64,000 bases of DNA from Aurantiacibacter luteus (GTDB lineage: Bacteria > Pseudomonadota > Alphaproteobacteria > Sphingomonadales > Sphingomonadaceae), in contig NZ_LBHB01000001.1 in NCBI RefSeq assembly GCF_001010945.1, positions 1,054,001-1,118,000 on the forward strand. Reading direction: 5' to 3'. The notes under the pieces were generated by a model. That model was not told the origin of the DNA. It worked only from the letters and a program-made list of their open reading frames with translations, and did not search any database. Below are positions 7,996 through 15,114 of this stretch, piece after piece. Made by a program: the position numbers and the translations under genes. How positions within the stretch are numbered: the stretch's first letter is position 1; each line of letters begins with the position of its first letter.

Positions 7996-8482
7996 GGGTC
8001 ATGGCCTCCTGCACGGCGGCGCGGGCCGCGGCCTCGTCGACCGAGACATGCGCGAACTGGCGGACAATGTCCTGCGCGGCATCCACGGCGACGGTTTCGA
8101 TTTCGGCGGCGGCGGCATCGCGGCTGGCGGCGATGCGCGCCTCGGCCTCTGCAAGGCGAGCATCGATCCCGCCCTGCGCCTCGGCCAGGCGCGCCTCGGT
8201 GGCGGCCTGGGCCCTGGCCTTGGCCTCGCCCACGATGGCCTGCGCGCTCTCGCGGTTGGCGTTCTCGCGGGTGCGCCAGGCCTCTTCCTGCTCGTCCGCC
8301 GCATCGCGCGCGGCCTTGGCAGCGGCCAGATCGCTGGCGATCTGCGTGTCGCGCGCGTCGACCGTCGAGGTGACCTTGGGCACCATGCCCTTGCCCACGA
8401 CGAAGAACACGAGCCCGAAGATCACGGCCAGCCAGAACAGCTGGCTGGACCAGATTTCGAACATTTGATCTATCTGGGGCAT
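7985..8482 (-). CDS. atpF2: F-type ATP synthase subunit b'
   Basis: A 165-residue second stalk subunit, as in photosynthetic and many other alphaproteobacteria, where b and b' form a heterodimer. It begins MPQIDQMFEIWSSQLFWLAV with one membrane span at about residues 12-34. A charged Ala-rich coiled coil follows. The KVTSTVDARDTQIASDL segment after the span is typical of the b/b' neck. It lies between atpE and atpF and overlaps the latter. Confidence 0.94.
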   Translation of the reverse strand: MPQIDQMFEIWSSQLFWLAVIFGLVFFVVGKGMVPKVTSTVDARDTQIASDLAAAKAARDAADEQEEAWRTRENANRESAQAIVGEAKARAQAATEARLAEAQGGIDARLAEAEARIAASRDAAAAEIETVAVDAAQDIVRQFAHVSVDEAAARAAVQEAMTRGQ

Positions 8483-8521
8483 GGACGGATTCCGCCTATC
8501 GGCAACAGGTCAGGTCAGGAC

Positions 8522-8553
8522 GATCGGCCGGACGCGAACCGCCCGGCCGGATC
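8522..8553 (-). promoter_or_regulatory. Inverted repeat between atpE and the b' gene
   Basis: GATCGGCCGG (8522-8531) pairs with CCGGCCGGATC (8543-8553) with a single bulge, giving a roughly 10-bp stem in the 78-base gap after atpE. There is no U-tract, so it is not a classic terminator. Subunit c is needed in many more copies than b and b', so an mRNA-stabilising or partly terminating hairpin at this point would make sense; this is inference. Confidence 0.45.
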
Positions 8554-8560
8554 GGGTGGA

Positions 8561-8785
8561 TCAGACGAAGAGGATGATCATCGCCACGACGAACGCCAGC
8601 AGGCCGAGAAGCTCGGCAGCGGCGAAGCCGATGAACAGGCGGCCCTGCTGGCCGTCGGCGGCACCCGGGTTGCGCAGCGCGCCATCGAGGAACGAGCCGA
8701 ACACGTTGCCCACGCCCAGCGCAGCCATGCCCGCACCGATCGCGGCGAGACCGGCACCAACCATCTTGGCAGCTTCGAGATCCAT
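8561..8785 (-). CDS. atpE: F-type ATP synthase subunit c
   Basis: A 74-residue proteolipid forming the rotor ring in the inner membrane. Two hydrophobic hairpin helices flank the polar loop ALRNPGA. The ion-carrying carboxylate is Glu58 in AAAELLG. The Gly/Ala-rich first helix (GAGLAAIGAGMAALGVG) is standard. There is no sodium-binding pattern, so proton coupling is expected. A clear AAGGAAA Shine-Dalgarno precedes the ATG. Confidence 0.98.
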   Translation of the reverse strand: MDLEAAKMVGAGLAAIGAGMAALGVGNVFGSFLDGALRNPGAADGQQGRLFIGFAAAELLGLLAFVVAMIILFV

Positions 8786-8831
8786 GAGAATTTCCTTTCG
8801 AGTGTACTTGTAAGCGTTTGAAACGGTGAAC

Positions 8832-9623
8832 TTAGTGCAGGTTCTCGGCGTCGTTGATGTAGAGCGACGAGAGCAGCGCGAAGACGTAGGCCTGGATACC
8901 GGCGACGAGGATTTCCAGCGCGCAGATGGCGACCATCAGCACGAAGCTGGGAATGCCCACGAGCACGCCGAACCCGGCGCCCGCGTTCCAGCCGTCGATC
9001 ACGAAGCTGGAGAGCACTTCCAGCAGCACGTGGCCGGCCATCATGGCGACGAACAGTCGCAGGCCGAGGCTGAAGGGGCGGAAGAGGAACGAGATGAACT
9101 CGATCGGCGCGATCACGAAGACCATCGGCAGCGGCGTGCCGGCGGGCACGAACAGGCTGAAGAAATGCAGGCCGTGCTTCCAGAAACCGACGATCAGCAC
9201 GATGGCGAACGAGAGGATCGCCAGGATGCCGGTAATGGTGAAATGGCTGGTGAAGGTGAAGGGATGCACGCCCACCACGCCCAGCGGCATGAGGCCGAGG
9301 ATGTTGGCGAACAGGATGAACATGAACAGGCTGAAGATGTAGGGCAGGTACTTGCGCCCGTTCTTGCCGATGTTGGCATCCAGCATGTCGTCGATGAAGC
9401 CGGTGAAGCTTTCCACCATCATCTGCCAGCGACCGGGCACGAGCTGCTGACGCATGCCGCCCAGCATGAACACGAACAGCGCCACCGCCGTGATCAGCAT
9501 CCACAGCGCGGAGTTGGTGAAGGCGAGGTTGTAACCGGCAACGTTCCAGTCGTGGCCGAGCAGGGGCTCGACCGTGAACTGGTGCATCGGATCGACCTTG
9601 GCGGTTTCGGCAGCTGCCAGCAC
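8832..9623 (-). CDS. atpB: F-type ATP synthase subunit a
   Basis: A 263-residue integral membrane stator subunit that forms the proton half-channels with the c-ring. The essential arginine is Arg189 in FSLGLRLFVAMMAGH. Several membrane spans are evident, including YIFSLFMFILFANILGL and FTITGILAILSFAIVLIVG. The protein ends with spans after LMVAICALEILVAGIQAYVF. It follows atpI by 9 bases and precedes atpE, the usual alphaproteobacterial order. The F1 genes are not in this window, consistent with the split ATPase operons of this class. Confidence 0.98.
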   Translation of the reverse strand: MLAAAETAKVDPMHQFTVEPLLGHDWNVAGYNLAFTNSALWMLITAVALFVFMLGGMRQQLVPGRWQMMVESFTGFIDDMLDANIGKNGRKYLPYIFSLFMFILFANILGLMPLGVVGVHPFTFTSHFTITGILAILSFAIVLIVGFWKHGLHFFSLFVPAGTPLPMVFVIAPIEFISFLFRPFSLGLRLFVAMMAGHVLLEVLSSFVIDGWNAGAGFGVLVGIPSFVLMVAICALEILVAGIQAYVFALLSSLYINDAENLH

Positions 9624-9632
9624 TGTGCGTCC

Positions 9633-9974
9633 TTATCCGTCCTGCGTGTCGCCACCCGAGGCCGGGGGGCGCGAAGAATTGCGAATGATGTTCCAGAAGG
9701 CGACCACGATGCCGACACCGAGACCGCCCAAAAGACCCCACGGATTGACGCCGAAGAACCAGCCGATGGTCCAGCCGACGAGCGCACCGCCAAGAAGCCC
9801 ACCGAGCAGGTCCGACAGCGCCCGGCTGGCAGCCTTGCCGCCCGCATCAACGCCTTGTACCTGCGGCCGGTTGCGCTGATTTTCCCGCTCGCGTGCGGCA
9901 GCGAGCCGCGCTTCGAGCGCGTCGATCCGCGCATCCTCACCGATGGGTTCCCGAGCGGGTTTCTCGTCGCTCAC
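9633..9974 (-). CDS. atpI: AtpZ/AtpI-family ATP synthase assembly protein
   Basis: A 113-residue protein with a charged N-terminal half (IDALEARLAAARERENQRNR) and two Gly-rich membrane spans. The second region WGLLGGLGVGIVVAFWNIIR is typical of AtpI/AtpZ, which help assemble the c-ring or import magnesium for it. The start is GTG at 9974 with a GGAGG Shine-Dalgarno nine bases upstream. It heads the F0 operon. Confidence 0.88.
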   Translation of the reverse strand: MSDEKPAREPIGEDARIDALEARLAAARERENQRNRPQVQGVDAGGKAASRALSDLLGGLLGGALVGWTIGWFFGVNPWGLLGGLGVGIVVAFWNIIRNSSRPPASGGDTQDG

Positions 9975-10097
9975 GCCTGATCCTCCGTAATGGGAAATGG
10001 CATGGGCGAAGAGGTGCCCGCCAAGGGCGCCGCCCCCTTAGGCGGGGGGTTGTGGCGAGTCAACCGGTGGCGGGAATTGGTTGTCCGGCAGGCTGGC

Positions 10098-10475
10098 CTA
10101 CGGGCAACGCGGGTCGCGCTGGGCCGGGCCGCTGCCGCGCTGGACCCAGCTGCCGTTGGGGGCCTGGTACATCTCGCCCGCCTGCGTGCGCTGGATGGCG
10201 AGGCAGCCGGCGGTGAAGGCGTATTCCTCCAGCGTGGCGTTGTTGGCCTGTGCCTGCTGGGCGTAGACGGCGCGGCGGCGGATGTTGATGTCGTCCACCA
10301 TGGCGCGCAGCGCGGGCGTCGCCGCGCCGACGATGCCGAGATAGCCGTCCATCTTTTCGCCCACCTGCCCGGCGGAGCGCGCGGCGGCATAGGCCGGGTC
10401 GCGCTGCGCCAGCGCCGGGGTCGCGGCAAGGCCGAGGGCCAGCGCGCCGAGCAGGACTTTCATGGTCGTCTTCAT
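10098..10475 (-). CDS. ydbL: YdbL family (DUF1318) periplasmic protein
   Basis: A 125-residue protein with a signal peptide (KVLLGALALGLAATPALAQ). The DUF1318 body includes GEKMDGYLGIV, VDDINIRRRAVYAQQAQ and TLEEYAFTAGCLAIQR. In E. coli ydbL sits behind ydbH and ynbE, and the proteins act together in inter-membrane phospholipid transport, YdbL probably as a helper. The ATG at 10475 is chosen because it begins the signal peptide. Third gene of the ydbH-ynbE-ydbL cassette, 23 bases after ynbE. Confidence 0.9.
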   Translation of the reverse strand: MKTTMKVLLGALALGLAATPALAQRDPAYAAARSAGQVGEKMDGYLGIVGAATPALRAMVDDINIRRRAVYAQQAQANNATLEEYAFTAGCLAIQRTQAGEMYQAPNGSWVQRGSGPAQRDPRCP

Positions 10476-10498
10476 CTCGTCTACTCCGTGTCGCCGGA

Positions 10499-10741
10499 TC
10501 AGAAGATCTCGGCATTGTCGTCTATCGTGTTCCCGGCATCCTCGGCCAGGCGATAGATCACTTCCTGCGTGATGTTGATGTTCAGTTCGATCACGATCGG
10601 CTCGTCGGGTGCTTCCAAGGTAATGCACCCCGCGAGCGGCGCAACCGCCGCCATCGCCATCACCGCCCGTGCGCGCCTTGCCCCGATCATCCGGCGGTTA
10701 TGCGCGCTGCGGACGCAATTCGTCAATTTGAGACCTGTCAT
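10499..10741 (-). CDS. ynbE: YnbE family outer-membrane lipoprotein
   Basis: An 80-residue protein with a lipobox LAGC at about 36-39, followed by the short conserved YnbE body (IVIELNINITQEVIYRL). The YnbE lipoprotein pairs with the last beta-strands of YdbH to complete a bridge to the outer membrane. The ATG at 10741 overlaps the ydbH stop (ATGA). A start at Met18 (10690) would give a more conventional signal-peptide length, so the true start is uncertain. Confidence 0.88.
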   Translation of the reverse strand: MTGLKLTNCVRSAHNRRMIGARRARAVMAMAAVAPLAGCITLEAPDEPIVIELNINITQEVIYRLAEDAGNTIDDNAEIF

Positions 10742-13700
10742 GGCATGGGTTCGCTTTCCTGGGGCTGAATGTTGGCAGTATGGTCTTCGTCCGTTTCGCA
10801 GGCCGCGCCGCCGAGCAGTTCGCAGGCCGCATCCTCGGCGGCCTCCTCGTCCAGCCGGTCGACGGTGGCCTGGTCCACGGTTTCGCGCAACACTTCGCCG
10901 TCGGCTCCGATGAGGCCGAGCGAGCGTGGATCGCGCACGGCCGTCGGGTCGTTCAGCGCGCGCAGCGAGGAGATGAGTTTGAGGAACGGCGCGCGGATGT
11001 TGACGCGCAGCTCGATCGGCAGGTCGCCGATCACGCGGCTAACGAGGTTGCGTTCCGCCGTCGGGCCTTGGCGGATGCCGCTGAAGTTCACCTGCGTCAC
11101 CAGCTCGCCCGTCAGCGAACCGTTGAGCAGGATCTCCATCCGGTCGTACTGCAGGTCGCGCAGCGTGCGGAAGGCGTAGTTGGCGAAGAACGAGAGGTCC
11201 TCGTAGCTCAGTTCGCCCACGTAGCTGACGTTGCCGCCCGGCGGGCGCGAGAGCAGGCGGCCGCCCACCAGGCTGCCGTTGCCCTCGGCGTCGAAGACGA
11301 TGGGCACGGAGCCGTCGAAAGTGCCGGTGGCGGCCAGGTTGCCCACCTCCATGCGCTCGACGAACTGCGCCGCTTCCAGCCCGACGATGTCGAGCACGTA
11401 GGTGCGCGATTCCTCGACGCCGAGATTGATGTCGACGGAGCGCAGCGTCAGCGTGCCGCCCATGAACGGCCAAGTGCCGCCGGAGATGGCGATGCGCTCG
11501 CCGTTCACCAGCTGGAAGCCTATCTCGCCGTCGAACACCTCGATGCCGGGGTTCACGCTGGCGACGCGGATGCGCTGGTCGGGGGCGGTGGTGAGGCCGA
11601 GGAGATCGGTGAAGACCACCGTTCCGCTCGCCCCCTGCACCGGGCCGAAACTGGCGGCGAGGTCGAGCGAGTCGCTGGAAAAGCTGCCGGTGCTGGTCAC
11701 CCCGCCCGCGCCCCAGTCGATGCGCCCGCCGCCCGCGACCGTGCCCTCGACGTTGGCGACGACGCCCAGCGCCAGACGAGTGAGATCGGCGGGCTGGAGG
11801 CCGCCCACGGCAAAGGTCAGGCCGGGCACGGGCAGGTCGGCAAAGCCGGTGCCGCTGGCGAGGTCGTGCTCGATATGCGCCTCGGTCACCACCTGCCCGC
11901 TGCCCGGATGCCGCAGCGCGGCGTCGGCGACGATGCGGTTGTCGTAAAGCGACAGGCTCGCCCCTTGGGCGCTCAGCGGCTCGAACCGCGCGTCGTCCTG
12001 CCGGTCGTGCAACATGAAGCTCGTGTCCGCGAGCGTCAGCCGGTCCCCGGCATATCGCCAGGTTCCGCTGGCCCCGAGCACGTCGAGGGGCACGCTGGCG
12101 AGGAACACGTCGGCCCCGGCGAAGTCGCCGCCGATGGCATCACCCGATAGATCGGCGCGCAAGTCGGTGATGCGGAAACGCTGGGCGTTGCTCGCCGGGC
12201 CCAGCGTCACGTCGAGATTGCGGGCGGCCAGCGCGCCCGGATAGGCTACGCCGACGGGGCCGCTGCGAACGCGGATGGGCGTCTGCGCCAGTCTGCCCGA
12301 CACATCGAGCGAACTCGCCCCCGCCGCCAGCCGCAGACCGCCGGGGCCATAGGCGAGTATCGGGCGGCCATTGGTGGGGCACAGCGTCAGCGACTGGCGG
12401 TCCAGCGTCAGGTTGGCATAGGCGAGCCGTTCGAAGCGCACCGCGCGGCAGCCGTTCCACAATGCCAGCGAGCCGTCCGGCGCAATGGTGCCGTCCACCG
12501 GCAGGTCGAGCCCCTGCGCGAAGCCGCCCGGCAGCGGCCCGCTCGCCAGCACCCGCCCGTCGAGCGCCACGCGCCCGTCACGCGCCTGCACCACCCGCAT
12601 CTGCGGCACGGCGAGGCTGGATTGGCCGGCACCGTATTCGCGCATCGCCAGCCGCAGGTCGAGCGCGCCGCCCGCCGCCTGCTCCATGCGCCCTGTGATC
12701 TGCGGCAGCCCCTCGCCGCCGGTGGCGAAGTTGCCGGCGAATCGCGGCAAGGTCGCGCTGCCGAGCGTCAGCTGCCCGCGCGATAGAGCCAGAACCGTGC
12801 GCCCGCTGCCGCCGCGCAACCGCGCCTCCGGAATGGCCACGCTGGTGAGCGCACCGGTGCTGCGCGCGTCGAAACTTGCGGCCAGCGTGCTGCCGCGCAG
12901 TTCGCGCGCGAGATTGAGGCCGAGGCGGTCCAGCAAGGGTGCGAGTAGCGTCCCGCGGGTTCGCTCGGCCGCACCGGCGATGGCCCCGTCGAGGTCCCCG
13001 CCCATGGAAAGCCCGATCCCCCTCACCTCGCCCTCGGCATCGATGCGCGCGAGGTCGGACAGGGTGCGGACCCGCCCGTCCACCTCCAACCGGGTGAAGC
13101 TCGCGTGGGGTGAGGCCACCTCTCTTGCGGCGAGATCATAAAGCGCCGCCCAGGCCCCGTCGCGGAAGCTGACCTGACCCTCCAGCGCAGCGATGCGGGC
13201 GCTACCGGCGACGGTACCGAGATCGCGCGCGGCAAGATCATAGGTCGCCGCCAGCTCGCCGCCGCGCCAGCTCGCCTCGCCCTCGCCCGCCATCACCGCC
13301 AGCCGGTTGCCGGCGAAGGCGGCGTCGGCGGTGGCGAGACGCCAGGTGCCCGCCATGTCCTCGAGGTTGCGGTCCACCCGGACGTCGAGGATTGCCGTGC
13401 CGTCGTTCACCGCCAGCTCGCTTTCGTGGCAAGCCAGCCGGTCAAAGCGCAGCGGCCCGGCAAGGCGCGGACGCTCGGCGTCGATGGACAGGCGGGCATG
13501 CAGGCGCGGCGCATTCGCGGTGCAGCCGCCGCCGTCCAGCCGCTCGGACGTCGCCGCCAGCACGCCCGCGAACCCGCCGCGCAGGTGCCCGCCCCCCGAC
13601 AGCGCGAGATCGACCTGGCCGAAGTCCGTCAGCAGCAGGCCCCGCCCTTCCTCGACGGAGAGCCTGAGGTTCGGAAACTCGAACGGTTCGCCGCTTTCCT

Positions 13701-14112
13701 CGGGAAAGATCAGCGGGTCGAGCTGTCCAAAGCTGAGCTGGCCGCCCCGATAAGTGCCGCGGATGACGGGGCGCACCAGTTTCAGCGCGGTCACGTCGGG
13801 CAGGCCGAAGCGGGGGCGGATCGACAGCTCGAGCCGGTCGATGGTCAGATCGGGGCGCGCAGGGTCGCCGATCACGAGGTCCGTCAGCACCTGCCGCTGG
13901 GGCGAAATGCTCTCGACGGTCCAGGTCGCCTCGATATCGTTGTCGCGGAAGGTCTGCGCGATGAAATCGTCGGCGAGCGTCTTTCGCATCAGCCAGGCCG
14001 CGGCGATCACCGCCAGCAGGATGACGAGCAGCGCAAGACCCCCGCCGCGCGCGATGCGCCGCTTGCGGCCGCGCGGGCGTGCTTCGACTGTCAGAGCATC
14101 ATCCTGCGCCAT
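10738..14112 (-). CDS. ydbH: YdbH-like AsmA-family inter-membrane lipid transport protein
   Basis: A 1124-residue protein anchored by one N-terminal membrane span (GLALLVILLAVIAAAWLM, about residues 23-40) behind a basic Arg/Lys-rich cytosolic tip. The rest is a long, beta-rich AsmA/YdbH-type periplasmic body. The C-terminal quarter (FDGSVPIVFDAEGNGSLVGG to VNFSGIRQG) matches the conserved YdbH end. It is clearly longer than E. coli YdbH (about 880 residues). The ATG at 14112 places the basic tip directly before the span; an ATG at 14151 would add 13 residues. The gene is divergent from radC and the first of three coupled genes. Confidence 0.87.
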   Translation of the reverse strand: MAQDDALTVEARPRGRKRRIARGGGLALLVILLAVIAAAWLMRKTLADDFIAQTFRDNDIEATWTVESISPQRQVLTDLVIGDPARPDLTIDRLELSIRPRFGLPDVTALKLVRPVIRGTYRGGQLSFGQLDPLIFPEESGEPFEFPNLRLSVEEGRGLLLTDFGQVDLALSGGGHLRGGFAGVLAATSERLDGGGCTANAPRLHARLSIDAERPRLAGPLRFDRLACHESELAVNDGTAILDVRVDRNLEDMAGTWRLATADAAFAGNRLAVMAGEGEASWRGGELAATYDLAARDLGTVAGSARIAALEGQVSFRDGAWAALYDLAAREVASPHASFTRLEVDGRVRTLSDLARIDAEGEVRGIGLSMGGDLDGAIAGAAERTRGTLLAPLLDRLGLNLARELRGSTLAASFDARSTGALTSVAIPEARLRGGSGRTVLALSRGQLTLGSATLPRFAGNFATGGEGLPQITGRMEQAAGGALDLRLAMREYGAGQSSLAVPQMRVVQARDGRVALDGRVLASGPLPGGFAQGLDLPVDGTIAPDGSLALWNGCRAVRFERLAYANLTLDRQSLTLCPTNGRPILAYGPGGLRLAAGASSLDVSGRLAQTPIRVRSGPVGVAYPGALAARNLDVTLGPASNAQRFRITDLRADLSGDAIGGDFAGADVFLASVPLDVLGASGTWRYAGDRLTLADTSFMLHDRQDDARFEPLSAQGASLSLYDNRIVADAALRHPGSGQVVTEAHIEHDLASGTGFADLPVPGLTFAVGGLQPADLTRLALGVVANVEGTVAGGGRIDWGAGGVTSTGSFSSDSLDLAASFGPVQGASGTVVFTDLLGLTTAPDQRIRVASVNPGIEVFDGEIGFQLVNGERIAISGGTWPFMGGTLTLRSVDINLGVEESRTYVLDIVGLEAAQFVERMEVGNLAATGTFDGSVPIVFDAEGNGSLVGGRLLSRPPGGNVSYVGELSYEDLSFFANYAFRTLRDLQYDRMEILLNGSLTGELVTQVNFSGIRQGPTAERNLVSRVIGDLPIELRVNIRAPFLKLISSLRALNDPTAVRDPRSLGLIGADGEVLRETVDQATVDRLDEEAAEDAACELLGGAACETDEDHTANIQPQESEPMP

Positions 14113-14184
14113 CGCATCCCGACACTTGCGCGGTCCCTGCCGCAAAGGCAATGCGCGAGATGCAGCACGGGGGATGAACTTCGC

Positions 14185-14886
14185 ATGGCGGAAAATGCCG
14201 CAGGATCAGCGCCGAAGCCGCCGGGAGCGGGGCACCGGGCGCGCCTGCGCGAGAAGCTCTTGTCGGGCGCGGCGGAGGCGCTGGCGGACTACGAGGTGCT
14301 CGAATACCTGCTGTTCGGGGCGCTGGCGCGGGGGGATACCAAGCCCATGGCCAAGGCCCTGCTGGCGCGGTTCGGCACCCTGTCGGGCGTGCTGAACGCG
14401 GAAGCTGGCGCGCTCAGGCAGGTGAAGGGCGTGTCCGACGCCAGCATTGCCCAGCTCAAGATAGCGGCGCTGGTGGCCCGGCGCATGGCGCGCAGCGAAC
14501 TGACCAACAAGCCGGTGCTCGGCAGCTGGCAATCGCTGCTCGACTACCTCGCCATCGACATGGCGCACCTGACGATCGAGCGGGTGCGCGTGCTCTACCT
14601 CGACACGAAGAACCGCCTGCTGCTCGACCACCTGGTGGGCGACGGCACGGTGGACGAGGCCGCGATCCACCCGCGCGAGGTGATCCGCCGCGGGCTCGAC
14701 GTGGGGGCGAGCGCGCTGATCCTCGTCCACAACCACCCCAGCGGCAACCCCGAGCCCAGCCGCGCCGACATCCGCATCACCCAGGCCATCGCCGAGGCCG
14801 GCCGCCACGTCGGCATCATCGTCCACGACCACGTGATCGTGGGGCGCGAGGGGCACGTCAGCCTGCGGGCGAAGGGAGTGATCTAG
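14185..14886 (+). CDS. radC: RadC/JAB-domain protein
   Basis: A 233-residue protein. An N-terminal helix-hairpin-helix-like UPF0758 region (LRQVKGVSDASIAQLK) is followed by the JAB/MPN metalloprotease-like domain. The domain shows ILVHNHPSGNPEPSRADI, which is the HxHPSG motif with the downstream Asp, so the metal ligands look intact. RadC was once called a DNA-repair protein, but its role is unsettled. It is often found near mobile or defence genes, and a restriction-modification gene follows here on the same strand after 228 bases. Confidence 0.93.
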   Translation: MAENAAGSAPKPPGAGHRARLREKLLSGAAEALADYEVLEYLLFGALARGDTKPMAKALLARFGTLSGVLNAEAGALRQVKGVSDASIAQLKIAALVARRMARSELTNKPVLGSWQSLLDYLAIDMAHLTIERVRVLYLDTKNRLLLDHLVGDGTVDEAAIHPREVIRRGLDVGASALILVHNHPSGNPEPSRADIRITQAIAEAGRHVGIIVHDHVIVGREGHVSLRAKGVI

Positions 14887-15114
14887 GCGCCGCGGAAGCC
14901 GAGTCGCAGCGCGATCCGGCCGCGCAAGTTGACGAAGTTGATACAGACGCGGCCCTTGCAGCAAACCAAGGGAGCGGGCGGCGGCGAGCGGACGATCTGA
15001 AAGAGCGCGAGCGAGGGAGCACGGCGGCGCGCTGTAGGAAAGGGCTTTGTCTTGCGGGGTTTGGCTTGCGGGGTGGGTCGGGGGCGTTAGGAAGGCGGGC
15101 GAAGGGGCGATCCG

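Noticed and set aside
15020-15075. Tandem CTTGCGGGGT units upstream of the type IIL gene as a mobile-element end
   Set aside because: Only two short copies, no matching repeat at the other end of the gene and no transposase or integrase nearby.
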